Shown in pieces: positions 8,661 to 16,415 of a stretch of 64,000 nt of DNA. The stretch comes from Halorubrum saccharovorum DSM 1137 (GTDB lineage: Archaea; Halobacteriota; Halobacteria; Halobacteriales; Haloferacaceae), in contig NZ_AOJE01000060.1 in assembly GCF_000337915.1 (NCBI RefSeq), positions 199,816 through 263,815 on the forward strand, in the 5' to 3' direction. Position 1 is the first letter of the stretch; each line of letters opens with the position of its first letter. Made by a program: the position numbers and the translations under genes. The notes below the pieces were generated by a model. It was not told the origin of the DNA and did no database searches. It saw nothing but the letters and a program-made list of their open reading frames with translations.

Positions 8661-9496
8661 CACTCCGCCCGCAGCTCGCGGACGCGATCGATGTTCCACG
8701 CGAAGCTCTTCCCGTCCTCGGTCGGCGTCTCCAGCGCGAGCGGCACGTCCGCCAGATCCGGGTGGTTGAGGAACCGTTCCATCCCGGCTTCGCCGATGAG
8801 CCCTTCGCCGATGTGCGCGTGCTCGTCCTTGTTGGTGCCGCAGGCGTGTTTCGAGTCGTTGAGGTGGACGTACTTGAGGTGTTCCAACCCGACCACGTCG
8901 TCGAACTCCGCGACCGTCTGATCGACCGCCTCGGGCGTCGAGAGGTCGTACCCCGCCGCGAACGCGTGGGCGGTGTCGACGCAGACGTCGATGTCCGTCT
9001 CCGTGCGGTCGATGATCCCCGCCAAGTGCTCGAACTCCCCGCCGAGCTTCGTGCCCGCGCCCGCGTCGCTCTCGATCAGGATCGTGACGCCGTCGGGCAC
9101 GTCGATGTCGTCGATCACCGACGCCGCGTTGTCGAGCCCCCCCTCGACGCCCGCCCCCGTGTGCGCGCCGAGGTGGACGTTGACGTACGGGATTCCGAGC
9201 GTGTCGGCCGCGTCGACCTCCTTCTGCATCGAGTCGAGCGACTTCTCGCGGAGCCCGTCTTTCGGGGTACAGAGGTTGACGAGGTAGGAGGTGTGGATCA
9301 CCCACGGCCCCTCTAGGTCGCGTTCGGTGCCCTCGCGGAACCGCTCGGCCTCCTCGTCGCCGATGTTCGGGTCCTGCCACACCTGCGGGGAGTGGGTGAA
9401 TATCTGTCCGCAGTTGCCGCCGACCTCCACCTGGTTCCCGACCGCGTTGTCCACGCCGCCAGCGATCGAGACGTGCGCGCCGACCTTGAGACTCAT
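8660..9496 (-). CDS. nfo: Endonuclease IV (AP endonuclease, deoxyribonuclease IV)
   Basis: A 278-residue TIM-barrel AP endonuclease that cuts 5' of abasic sites in base-excision repair. It begins [19 protein letters not shown], with a zinc histidine. It continues [34 protein letters not shown] (zinc histidines), [15 protein letters not shown] (metal glutamate), [37 protein letters not shown] and [15 protein letters not shown]. All the usual trinuclear-zinc ligands appear to be present. It is a single gene, divergent from the peroxiredoxin gene. Confidence 0.95.
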   Translation of the reverse strand: MSLKVGAHVSIAGGVDNAVGNQVEVGGNCGQIFTHSPQVWQDPNIGDEEAERFREGTERDLEGPWVIHTSYLVNLCTPKDGLREKSLDSMQKEVDAADTLGIPYVNVHLGAHTGAGVEGGLDNAASVIDDIDVPDGVTILIESDAGAGTKLGGEFEHLAGIIDRTETDIDVCVDTAHAFAAGYDLSTPEAVDQTVAEFDDVVGLEHLKYVHLNDSKHACGTNKDEHAHIGEGLIGEAGMERFLNHPDLADVPLALETPTEDGKSFAWNIDRVRELRAE

Positions 9497-9574
9497 ACCG
9501 TTCCCACGCGAGCGCCGGAAAAAGCCCCTTCGAAAACCGCGCGACTTTTCACGTCAGGCGGTATCTCACCGCCC

Positions 9575-10108
9575 ATGACCGACGATCCCGGCCTCGCGGT
9601 CGGAGAGCGCGCTCCGAACGTCTCCGGGGACCTCGTCACTCCCGACGGCGAGGTCGAGTCCGTCGCCCTCGACGACCTGCTCACCGACGGCCCCGTGCTG
9701 CTGTGTTTCTACACCGCCGACTTCAGCCCGGACTGCGTCGAGCAGTGGTGCGCGTTCCGCGACTTCGACTGGTTCGCCTCCGGCGACGCGGTGCAGGTCG
9801 TCGGCGTCAGCAAGTCGGGCGTCGGACTCCACCGGCGGTTCATCGACCGCCTCGACCTCACCTTCCCGATGTTCTCTGACCCCGACCTCGAGATCGCCGC
9901 CGCCTTCGACGTGGTGTACCGCGCGCTCGGGATCGCGAAGCGCTCGCGCCGGTCCTGCTTCCTCCTCGACCAGAACCGGACCGTGCGGTACCGGTGGCTC
10001 AGCCAGCACTGGCTCGACCCGACGCGCGACGTGCCCCCCGTCGACGAGATCTACGAGTCCGTCCGGGACCGCCTCGACGTCGAAGACCCCGATACGTTCG
10101 GGTTCTGA
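9575..10108 (+). CDS. Peroxiredoxin of the BCP/AhpC-TSA type
   Basis: A 177-residue thioredoxin-fold protein. LLCFYTADFSPDC and VEQWCAFRD match the BCP-type active site (FxPxCTxExCxFRD), giving a peroxidatic Cys54 and a probable resolving Cys59. The usual Thr three residues before the first Cys is Ser here. VVGVSKSGVGLHRRFIDRLDLTFPMFSDPD is the typical following segment. It should reduce hydroperoxides in the cytoplasm, regenerated by a thioredoxin-type partner. The start ATG lies about 80 bases from the divergent nfo gene. Confidence 0.85.
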   Translation: MTDDPGLAVGERAPNVSGDLVTPDGEVESVALDDLLTDGPVLLCFYTADFSPDCVEQWCAFRDFDWFASGDAVQVVGVSKSGVGLHRRFIDRLDLTFPMFSDPDLEIAAAFDVVYRALGIAKRSRRSCFLLDQNRTVRYRWLSQHWLDPTRDVPPVDEIYESVRDRLDVEDPDTFGF

Positions 10109-10124
10109 AGCGGACCTCGATCGG

Positions 10125-10994
10125 TTACGACGAGTCGCGCCCGGGTCGCGTCCGGACCCACTCCTCGTCGCGGTACTTCGTCTCGACGAGTTCCTCCGCG
10201 CGCCGGAGCTCCGCGTCGGTCCACGAGCCGTTGCGGTCGATGGTGACTCCCTCTCTCTCACCGCCCTCTCCGGCCACCCACGCGGCGAGCGCCGTCTCCA
10301 CCGCCGCCACCGCCTCCTCTCGATCGACACCGGCGAGTTCGCCCATTCCGGCGACTCGGTCCCGGAACTCGGCGGGCGTCACCGCCGGGTCCGCAAACGT
10401 TTCGAGGTGGCGCTCGGCCTCGACCGAGAACGTCAGCGAGCCGTGCTGGATCACGGCGTCCCGCTTCCGGTACTGGGCGTTACCGGCGATCTTCCGTCGG
10501 CGATCGTCGCCGCCGTCCGCTCCGCCGGCGACCACGTCGTGCGCCGGGTGAAGCTCACGGAGGTAACAGGCCGGGTGGTACAGCTCCGGCATCGACTCCT
10601 CGACGTAGCCCGCGTCGATTCCGAGCCGATCGAACGCGTCGAGGACGGGCTCACAGAGCAGGTGGTAGCAGTCGAGCAGTTCGCCCGGCACGTCGGCGGC
10701 CGGAACGGCGATCGAGTAGGCCACGTCGCCGTACGTGTCGTGGTAGATCCCGCCGCCGCCGGTCTGGCGACGGGTCACGTCGATCCCCTCGCGATCGCAG
10801 GACTCCCAGTCGACGGTCGCCGGGTCCTGTCGGTAGCCGAGCGTGAGACAGCTCGGGTCCCACCGGTACGTTCGAACGGTGGCCGGACCGCCCGCGGCCG
10901 CCGTCTCCGCCGCGACCTCGTCGAGCGCCATCTGCATCGGCCCCGGCCGCGGCTCCTCTCGGATCAGTCGCCAGTCGCCGTCCGGCGCGCTCAC
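10125..10994 (-). CDS. Lipoate-protein ligase A / biotin-lipoate ligase family protein
   Basis: A protein of about 289 residues. The core family segments are DWRLIREEPRPGPMQMALDE, SCLTLGYRQDP, DVTRRQTGGGGIYHD (the lipoyl-AMP binding loop), AYSIAVP, DAGYVEES and KIAGNAQYRKRDAVIQHGSL, with the acceptor lysine. It would attach lipoate (or octanoate) to 2-oxoacid dehydrogenase E2 or GcvH. The start is uncertain: I chose the GTG at 10994 (VSAPDGDWRLI), which begins just before the conserved core. In-frame starts further upstream, as far as 11171, would add a basic, unconserved-looking extension of up to 59 residues. Confidence 0.82.
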   Translation of the reverse strand: MSAPDGDWRLIREEPRPGPMQMALDEVAAETAAAGGPATVRTYRWDPSCLTLGYRQDPATVDWESCDREGIDVTRRQTGGGGIYHDTYGDVAYSIAVPAADVPGELLDCYHLLCEPVLDAFDRLGIDAGYVEESMPELYHPACYLRELHPAHDVVAGGADGGDDRRRKIAGNAQYRKRDAVIQHGSLTFSVEAERHLETFADPAVTPAEFRDRVAGMGELAGVDREEAVAAVETALAAWVAGEGGEREGVTIDRNGSWTDAELRRAEELVETKYRDEEWVRTRPGRDSS

Positions 10995-11236
10995 CGTCCA
11001 CCACCCGCGTTCCGCGATCGCCTCTCGCTCGCGCTTCGCGACCGGCCACCGCCCCCGTCTTGCGCTCCGTCCGCGTGCATACGCCCCACGTCGGCGCCCC
11101 GTCCGAAAGCGGTTGCGTTCGACGGGTCGCGACCGCCCGATCCCGCTGATCGCCGATTTGATATCGCGCAATGTGATTTATCTCGCCGCTCACCGAACGC
11201 GCGTCCCTTTTACGAATCCCCGGAGTAGGGACGCGT

Positions 11237-12151
11237 ATGGTTCGAAACGTCGCCAGCGACATGGCCGAGCTCGATCCCGAGGACTTCTATCTCCTCTCGG
11301 GCGTCGAGCAGGGGATGCGCTTCTCCGAGTGGGTCCGACGGGACAAGATCCCCGACTACGCCGACCTGACGCGCGAGGAGGTCGACTACCGGATCGACCG
11401 GTGTCTCGACCGCGAGCTGATCGAACGCAAGACGATCCAGTACGAGGGGTACCAGCTCACCTTCGAGGGGTACGACGCCCTGGCCCTCCGCACCTTCGCC
11501 GAGCGCGAGACCATCGACGGCGTGGGCTCACCCTTGGGGTTCGGCAAGGAGGGAGACGTGTACGAGGCGCAGTCGTTCAAGCCGCTCGCTCTGAAGTACC
11601 ACCGCGAGGGGTACACCAACTTCCGCGAGGTGAACCGCGAGCGCGAGTACACCGCCGACCGCGACCACGTCTCGTGGCTCTACACCGCTCGCAAGGCGGC
11701 CGAACGAGAGTACGAGGCGATGGAGGCGCTGTACCCCGACGTGTCGGTGCCGCGGCCGGTCGACCACAACCGCCACGCTATCGTGATGGACAAGTTCGAC
11801 GGCGTCGAGCTGGCGCGCGCGAAACTCGAACCCGAACAGGCGATCGGCGTCCTCGATCTCGTCTGCCGGGAGCTGGTGACCGCATACGACCTCGGGTGGG
11901 TTCACGCGGACATGTCCGAGCACAACGTCGCGGTCGCGGAAAGCGGGATCACGATCTTCGACTGGCCGCAGGCGGTCCCCGTCGATCACGAGAACGCCCG
12001 CGAATTCCTCGAACGCGACGTAGAGAACCTTCAGCGATACTTCGGCCGGAAGTACCCCCACGTGGTGCCGCGCGACGCGGATATCGAAGGAATCGCGGAC
12101 GCGATCGTCGACGGCTCTTTTGAGACGATTCGGGCGTTCGGCGAACAATAA
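11237..12151 (+). CDS. rio2: RIO2 serine/threonine protein kinase
   Basis: A 304-residue protein. The N-terminal winged helix (about 1-95) is RIO2-specific. The kinase part has the glycine-rich loop GFGKEGDVYEA, lysine in ALKYHREG, hinge AIVMDKFDGVELAR, catalytic loop GWVHADMSEHNV and the metal-binding IFDWPQAV, where DWP replaces DFG as is usual in RIO proteins. RIO2 acts in maturation of the small ribosomal subunit. A TATA-like CCTTTTACG is placed about 27 bases upstream. The only neighbour on the same strand is the DtxR-type gene 122 bases on. Confidence 0.93.
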   Translation: MVRNVASDMAELDPEDFYLLSGVEQGMRFSEWVRRDKIPDYADLTREEVDYRIDRCLDRELIERKTIQYEGYQLTFEGYDALALRTFAERETIDGVGSPLGFGKEGDVYEAQSFKPLALKYHREGYTNFREVNREREYTADRDHVSWLYTARKAAEREYEAMEALYPDVSVPRPVDHNRHAIVMDKFDGVELARAKLEPEQAIGVLDLVCRELVTAYDLGWVHADMSEHNVAVAESGITIFDWPQAVPVDHENAREFLERDVENLQRYFGRKYPHVVPRDADIEGIADAIVDGSFETIRAFGEQ

Positions 12152-12253
12152 ACTACATTGCGATATATTAAATCTCTCAACGCTCCCGCGCTTCCGCTCT
12201 CGCGCTCTCAGTCGCTGCGCCGCTTCTGTTCCGGATCCGTAATCATTTTATAT

Positions 12254-12271
12254 TTTTAGGGAAGCCTAAAA
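12254..12271. promoter_or_regulatory. Palindromic operator at the DtxR-family gene (autoregulatory)
   Basis: TTTTAGG-GAAG-CCTAAAA, an 18-base inverted repeat. It starts at the end of the TATA-like TTTTATAT (12247-12254) and ends two bases before the ATG at 12274. This location over the transcription start fits repression. The half-sites match the DtxR/SirR-type pattern TTAGG-N4-CCTAA. Binding by the adjacent regulator is inferred. Confidence 0.75.
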
Positions 12272-12273
12272 CC

Positions 12274-12714
12274 ATGGCGCACGTCGGCGAACCGGGACCC
12301 ACGAGGGCGGCCCGGTACCTCCTCGCGCTGTACATCGCGGAACACCGGGAGTCGCCGCCGATTTCACCCGGTCGGATCGCCGAGATGCTCGACCGCTCCC
12401 CGGCGGCGACGACGGAGATGCTCCAGCGGCTCGCGGCCGACGGGCTCGTCGCCCGCGAACCGTACGAGGGCGCGACGCTCACCGACGCCGGGCGAGAGCG
12501 CGCGGGTGACCTCCACGAGACGTACGTCGCGCTCTCGTGGTTCTTCCGCGACGTCCTCGATCTCGACGCGTACGAGCGCGAGGCGATGGAGATGGCCGGG
12601 CTGGTCAGTCCCGCGGTCGCCGAACGGCTCGCCCGCCTGCTGTTCGAAGACCTCGAGGCCGACGCAGAGCCTCCTTTCGACGATCTCGGGATCTCGCCGA
12701 GACGCGCGGAGTGA
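12274..12714 (+). CDS. DtxR-family (SirR/Idr-like) transcriptional regulator with altered metal-site residues
   Basis: A 146-residue protein. The N-terminal winged helix (TRAARYLLALYIAEH, ISPGRIAEMLDRSPAATTEML, LAADGLVAREPYEGATLTDAG) is clearly DtxR-like. It is followed by a short dimerisation domain (HETYVALSWFFRDVLDLD, YEREAMEMAGLVSPAVAERLARLL), and no SH3 or FeoA domain is present. Aligned by eye with Corynebacterium DtxR, the ligand positions H79, E83, H98, C102, E105 and H106 read Y, S, E, M, A and G. The gene sits beside iron-uptake operons that carry the same operator as its own promoter. It is probably an iron-regulon repressor, but how it senses iron is unclear. Confidence 0.85.
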   Translation: MAHVGEPGPTRAARYLLALYIAEHRESPPISPGRIAEMLDRSPAATTEMLQRLAADGLVAREPYEGATLTDAGRERAGDLHETYVALSWFFRDVLDLDAYEREAMEMAGLVSPAVAERLARLLFEDLEADAEPPFDDLGISPRRAE

Positions 12715-12794
12715 CCGCGCCGACGACCGCCGTCGGGGCTGCCGCCGGCGGCTGGGATCCCGGCGACGACTACCGTCGACCGCATCCTTTTTAT

Positions 12795-12810
12795 TTTAGG
12801 TTTGCCTAAA
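12795..12810. promoter_or_regulatory. Palindromic operator at the 55-residue gene
   Basis: TTTAGG-TTTG-CCTAAA, overlapping the TATA-like TTTTTATT at 12788-12795 and ending eight bases before the ATG at 12819. It is the same pattern as at the regulator and binding-protein promoters. No second copy is seen about 35 bases upstream. Confidence 0.75.
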
Positions 12811-12818
12811 GACACTCA

Positions 12819-12986
12819 ATGTCTGCAGGCGCTCGGTCCCGCACCGACTCCCCGCGCGAATCGGAATCCGATCAGATCCCGGATGTCACAGTCTGTGAGG
12901 GATGCCCCGGCCGATCGGTGTTTCTGGAGTCCGAAAATACGGACGGGTGGATCGCCAGCGACCACGTCGTCGACGTGACTCGGTGA
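12819..12986 (+). CDS. Small haloarchaeal protein (55 residues) with CEGC motif
   Basis: ATG at 12819, TGA at 12984-12986. The sequence runs from an acidic, Ser/Arg-rich start to VTVCEGCPGRSVFLESEN and then TDGWIASDHVVDV. The second half resembles, in outline, a family of short haloarchaeal proteins with a FYDxENPxAWI-type motif (DUF7331-like); this is a weak match. The CxxC pair could bind a metal. The gene is supported by a TATA-like box 27 bases upstream, an iron-type operator over the transcription start, and a following gene that begins two bases after its stop. Confidence 0.7.
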   Translation: MSAGARSRTDSPRESESDQIPDVTVCEGCPGRSVFLESENTDGWIASDHVVDVTR

Positions 12987-12987
12987 G

Positions 12988-13302
12988 ATGACGGACCACT
13001 CTCCTTCGGACGAGTCCGCGTCGTCGTCGCCTGACGACGACCGGACCGTGATTTCGGGTCGGAACTTCGAACAGGAGTACCGCGTCGACGCGAGCGAGGC
13101 GGGTGAGTTCCTGATCGCACTCGGCGAGGGGCTCCGAGACGGCGACGAGCTCCGGATCGAGACGGACGAGTGGGAACTCCCCTTCGCGTTCGGCGAGCCG
13201 GTGGAACTCGAGGTCGACTTCGAAGGCGTCGGCGAACCGGAGTTAGAGATCGAAGTGACGCTGCCGGGACGGACCGATCAGACGGCGCCGGACGTTCGCT
13301 AG
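12988..13302 (+). CDS. Amphi-Trp domain protein
   Basis: A 104-residue acidic protein. After a Ser/Asp-rich start it has SGRNFEQEYRVDASEAGEFL and LGEGLRDGDELRIETDEWELPF, then FGEPVELEVDFEG and ELEIEVTLPG. This is the amphi-Trp pattern, a small beta-rich domain common in haloarchaea and of unknown role. It starts two bases after the 55-residue gene, so both should be transcribed from the operator-controlled promoter at 12.79 kb. That places a member of this family in a probable iron regulon. It converges with dpsA. Confidence 0.8.
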   Translation: MTDHSPSDESASSSPDDDRTVISGRNFEQEYRVDASEAGEFLIALGEGLRDGDELRIETDEWELPFAFGEPVELEVDFEGVGEPELEIEVTLPGRTDQTAPDVR

Positions 13303-13320
13303 GCGCTCGCGGTCCAGCGG

Positions 13321-13866
13321 TTAGTTCGTCGCGGACTCCGCGACGAGCGTGTCGTCCTCGAGGTAGTGTTCGATGTGGTGGGCGTGCTCTTCGATGCCCT
13401 CCAGCTGATCGCGAAGCATCTCCGCGGTCGTGTAGTCGCCGAGCCCCTCAGCGAGTTCGATGTGCTGCCGGTAGCTCTCGATGATGTCGCCCATCATCTC
13501 CAGGTCGTTCGCGAGCGACGTGCGGATGTCGTAGACGTCTTCGTCTTCCGGCTCGACGGTGGCGTTCTCCGTGAGCGTCGTCATGCTGGCGTGCGGAACG
13601 CCTCCGAGCGCCTGGAGCCGTTCGGCCAGTTCGTCGGCGGCGGCCTCAACGTCCTCGTACACCTCTTGGAGGAACACGTGGACCTCGAGGAACTCCGCGC
13701 CCTCGACGTTCCAGTGGTGTTTGTGGAGCTGGTGGTAGAGGACGTACGCGTCCGCGAGGTCGACGTTCAGCGCCTCGATAATCTGCTCCGCCTTCTCCGT
13801 GTCGAGTCTGAGGGCGTTCTCTTCGACGGTTCCGGCGCGCTGTCGAGTCTCTTTCTGCGTGCTCAT
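13321..13866 (-). CDS. dpsA: DNA-protecting ferritin-like protein DpsA
   Basis: A 181-residue Dps-family protein. The ferroxidase motif at the dimer interface is visible: YHQLHKHHWNVEGAEFLEVHVFLQE with its conserved His, and the downstream Asp/Glu of VYEDVEAAADELAERLQALGG. The C-terminal helices (AEMLRDQLEGIEEHAHHIEHYLED) complete the four-helix bundle. Dps proteins store iron as ferric oxide inside a 12-mer and protect DNA from hydroperoxides. Halobacterium DpsA is induced by iron excess. It lies between the two halves of the iron island and is divergent from the first uptake operon. Confidence 0.95.
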   Translation of the reverse strand: MSTQKETRQRAGTVEENALRLDTEKAEQIIEALNVDLADAYVLYHQLHKHHWNVEGAEFLEVHVFLQEVYEDVEAAADELAERLQALGGVPHASMTTLTENATVEPEDEDVYDIRTSLANDLEMMGDIIESYRQHIELAEGLGDYTTAEMLRDQLEGIEEHAHHIEHYLEDDTLVAESATN

Positions 13867-13892
13867 AACACTAACTCCTACTCCCTCTACCT

Positions 13893-13938
13893 ACTTATAA
13901 GTTATCAACTTAAAAACATTTTTTCGTACGACCTAAAA
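13893..13938 (-). promoter_or_regulatory. dpsA promoter with a single operator half-site
   Basis: ACTTATAAGT at 13893-13902 is TATA-like and lies about 31 bases before the dpsA ATG. Upstream, at 13932-13938, CCTAAAA matches one half of the iron operator. The facing half (TTTCGT) is poor, so only a degenerate site is present. An effect on dpsA is possible but unproven. Confidence 0.45.
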
Positions 13939-14063
13939 CTCCGATGTGTCGGCGATATAGCCCATTCATCCGTCGTATTCCGATTTCCTATCGGTCTACT
14001 TATATAATCGATCGGCCGATAGATCGGCGCGCAGAGGGGACGCGCGATCGATGCCACTTCGAT

Positions 14064-14077
14064 TTAGGTACCCCTAA
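14064..14077. promoter_or_regulatory. Upstream operator of the first iron-uptake operon
   Basis: TTAGG-TACC-CCTAA, about 20 bases upstream of the TATA-like TTTATTC at 14091-14097. Its centre is 36 bases from that of the downstream operator, so the pair brackets the core promoter. Confidence 0.72.
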
Positions 14078-14098
14078 GATTCGAAAACGATTTATTCC

Positions 14099-14114
14099 TT
14101 TAGGGAGGCCTAAA
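14099..14114. promoter_or_regulatory. Downstream operator of the first iron-uptake operon
   Basis: TTTAGG-GAGG-CCTAAA, placed between the TATA-like box (14091-14097) and the ATG at 14119. It therefore covers the expected leaderless transcription start. Confidence 0.78.
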
Positions 14115-14118
14115 CTAT

Positions 14119-15384
14119 ATGGGAAAGCACGCGGATCGAAACGCGCCGACGCGCCGTGACCTGATCAGTTACGGCGGCGCGGTCGCGGGGGCGGGACTGA
14201 TCGCGGGATGTCTCGGCGGCGGGTCGAGTGATCCCGGTTCGGACGGCTCCGACGGCACCGACGGATCGGGCGGCGCCGAGTCCGAGGGGTCGGACGGCGC
14301 CGACGGCGAGTCCGCGGGCTCGTACTCCGTCGAGATGGCCCCGGTCGGCGAGGTCGCGCTCGACGCGGTTCCCGAGGACGTGATGGTCTACAGCCTGCTG
14401 TACGCGGACATGGCGGTCGCGTTCGGCCACGGCGACGCGGTGAACTCGCTCGGCTTCGACGCGGACGCGGGCGGGAACACGCTCGACGCCTACTACGCCG
14501 AACTCGACGGCGTCGAGTTCGATCGGGAGGGGATTCGCCAGCTCAACACGGGTTCCGGCGGCGGGATCTCGGTCGACCGAGAGCTGCTCTACGAGCTCGA
14601 TTCCGACCTCCATCTGGCGGATCCCTGCCTGTTCGTCTCCTTCGACGGCTGGAGCCAGGACGACGTGGCGGAGATCCGCGACCGCGTCGCCCCGTGGTTC
14701 GGAAACGTGTACAGCCGCCGGAACTCCGAGCCGCCGGAGCCGTGTCGCGACGGCTACGAGTACTACACCCTCTGGGAGATCGCCGAGCGCGTCGCCGGCG
14801 TGTTCCGCGAGGAGTCCGCGTACGAGGCGCTCGCCACGGTCCACGACGACCTGCTCGAAACGGTGCAGGCGGACCTCCCGCCGGCGGAGGAACGCCCGAC
14901 GGTCGGTACGCTCATCTACATGGACGGGACCTACTACCCCTCGCGGAGCGATCGGCCGGGGTTCGCCAACGCTCACGTGCGCCCCTTCGACGTGACCGAC
15001 GCGTTCGGCGCCGCCGACGTGACCTACGAGACCGCCTACGACCACGAACAGCTGCTGGAGGTCGACCCCGACGTGATTCTTCACCAGTACGGGGTCGAGT
15101 CCTACTACGACGTGGCCGGGATCCGCGAGGAGCTCGCGGACCACCCGGTCGCCGGCGAGCTCTCCGCGATCGAGAACGACCGGTTCTACCCCTCCGGGAA
15201 CCCGGTGCAGGGGCCGATCATGAACCTCTTCCAGATCGAGATGACCGCAAAGCAGCTGTTCCCCGAGCGGTTCGGCGAGTGGCCGGCCTACGATCTCGGC
15301 GACGGATACCCCGAGATACCGGCCGAAGAGCGGCTCTTCGACCGCGACCGGGTCGCGGAGATCGTCGCCGGTGATGCGGAATGA
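14119..15384 (+). CDS. Iron/siderophore-type ABC transporter substrate-binding lipoprotein (first copy)
   Basis: A 421-residue extracellular lipoprotein. The N-terminus has a Tat motif (TRRDLISYGG), a hydrophobic stretch and a lipobox with cysteine (LIAGCLG), then a Gly/Ser/Asp linker to about residue 65. The mature part is a class III (BtuF/FecB-type) binding protein: VMVYSLLYADMAVAFGHGDAV, VDRELLYELDSDLHLADP, ERPTVGTLIYMDGTYY, LLEVDPDVILHQYG and NDRFYPSGNPVQGPI. It should capture ferric siderophore or chelated iron and deliver it to the permease two genes on. The stop overlaps the next gene by four bases. Confidence 0.88.
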   Translation: MGKHADRNAPTRRDLISYGGAVAGAGLIAGCLGGGSSDPGSDGSDGTDGSGGAESEGSDGADGESAGSYSVEMAPVGEVALDAVPEDVMVYSLLYADMAVAFGHGDAVNSLGFDADAGGNTLDAYYAELDGVEFDREGIRQLNTGSGGGISVDRELLYELDSDLHLADPCLFVSFDGWSQDDVAEIRDRVAPWFGNVYSRRNSEPPEPCRDGYEYYTLWEIAERVAGVFREESAYEALATVHDDLLETVQADLPPAEERPTVGTLIYMDGTYYPSRSDRPGFANAHVRPFDVTDAFGAADVTYETAYDHEQLLEVDPDVILHQYGVESYYDVAGIREELADHPVAGELSAIENDRFYPSGNPVQGPIMNLFQIEMTAKQLFPERFGEWPAYDLGDGYPEIPAEERLFDRDRVAEIVAGDAE

Positions 15385-16415
15385 GCGACGGGGGCGGCCG
15401 AGAGGAGACCGTTCGCGGGGAGACCGGTCGGGACGAGGTCACCGGGAAGGCCGTTCGCGACGCGGTCGTGGTCGGCGGCGGCCCCGCCGGCTGTTCGGCC
15501 GCCGTCTTCCTCGCCCGCGAGGGGTTCGACGTCGCCGTGTTCGACCGCGGTCGGTCCTCGCTCGCGCGGTGCGCCCACCTGGGTAACTACCTCGGCTTCC
15601 CGGCCGGGATCGACGTCGAGACGTTCCACGACCTCGCTCACGATCACGTCGAGCGCGCGGGAGCCGACCTCGTCGACGACCTCGTCGAGTCGGTCGAACC
15701 GGTCGAGTCGGTCGAACCGGTCGAGCCGATCGAGGAGCGGGGTGACGACGCGGTCGCGCCGCGCTTCCGCGTCACGCCACAGGAGGGCGAGCCGGTCACC
15801 GCACGCCGCGTTGTGGCGGCGACCCGGTACGACGGGGAGTACCTCCGCGGACTCGACGACGACGAAGCGATGTTCGAGACCCGCGACCACGGCGGCGAGA
15901 CCCGCGAGCACTTCGACCGAGAGTACGCCGACCCCGACGGGACGACGCCGGTCGACGGGCTCTACGTCGCCTCTCCCTCCGAGGCCGACCGGCAGGCGAT
16001 CACGGCGGCCGGGCGCGGCGCCCGCGTCGCCCGGCGGGTCGTCACGGACGCGCGGCTCGCGGACGGCTGGTGGCCCGCGGCGGCCGAGGATGTCGACTGG
16101 GTGCGCCGTGAGGCCGAGCGCGACGAGGAGTGGGCCGACCGCGGGCGGTGGGTCGAGTGGTTCGACGAGCGCCACGCCGACGGCCCCGTCGACCCGGACT
16201 CGGACCGGTTCGCCAGAATTCGCGAGGCGGCGATCGATTCGGCGCTGTCGGCGTACATCGAGGCCGACGAGGCCGAAACGCGGGCGACCGAGGGACGGCG
16301 CGCGCTCGCCGGCCACCTCGACGCCGACGCGGTCGTCGACGCTCACGGCGCCGAGGCGCTGCTCGACGCGATGAACGACGAGGCGATCGCCGCGTACGAA
16401 TTGGAGGCGCGATGA
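15381..16415 (+). CDS. Thioredoxin-reductase-like flavoprotein lacking CxxC and NAD(P)H domain (first copy)
   Basis: A 344-residue protein. The FAD Rossmann motif AVVVGGGPAGCSAAVFLAREGFDVAVFD starts near residue 29, followed by CAHLGNYLGFPAGIDVETF, as in thioredoxin reductases. The redox CxxC is absent. After RRVVAATRYDGEYLRGL the sequence passes almost directly to TPVDGLYVASPSEADRQAI and TAAGRGARVARRVV, the C-terminal FAD segment. No second GxGxxA domain for NAD(P)H is seen. VASP replaces the usual AAGD. A Trp-rich helical region of about 130 residues ends the chain. It overlaps both neighbours by four bases. A ferric-siderophore reductase or iron-release role is inferred. Confidence 0.78.
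   Translation: MSDGGGREETVRGETGRDEVTGKAVRDAVVVGGGPAGCSAAVFLAREGFDVAVFDRGRSSLARCAHLGNYLGFPAGIDVETFHDLAHDHVERAGADLVDDLVESVEPVESVEPVEPIEERGDDAVAPRFRVTPQEGEPVTARRVVAATRYDGEYLRGLDDDEAMFETRDHGGETREHFDREYADPDGTTPVDGLYVASPSEADRQAITAAGRGARVARRVVTDARLADGWWPAAAEDVDWVRREAERDEEWADRGRWVEWFDERHADGPVDPDSDRFARIREAAIDSALSAYIEADEAETRATEGRRALAGHLDADAVVDAHGAEALLDAMNDEAIAAYELEAR
15684..15719. repeat. 18-base tandem repeat in the flavoprotein gene
   Basis: GTCGAGTCGGTCGAACCG occurs at 15684-15701 and 15702-15719, followed by a diverged third partial copy. It encodes an ESVEPV-type repeat in a linker between FAD-binding segments and keeps the frame. Confidence 0.75.

Noticed and set aside
12152..12253. A second upstream operator for the DtxR-family gene
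   Set aside because: At about 35 bases upstream of the known site no TTTAGG/CCTAAA pair is found, unlike at the two transport promoters.
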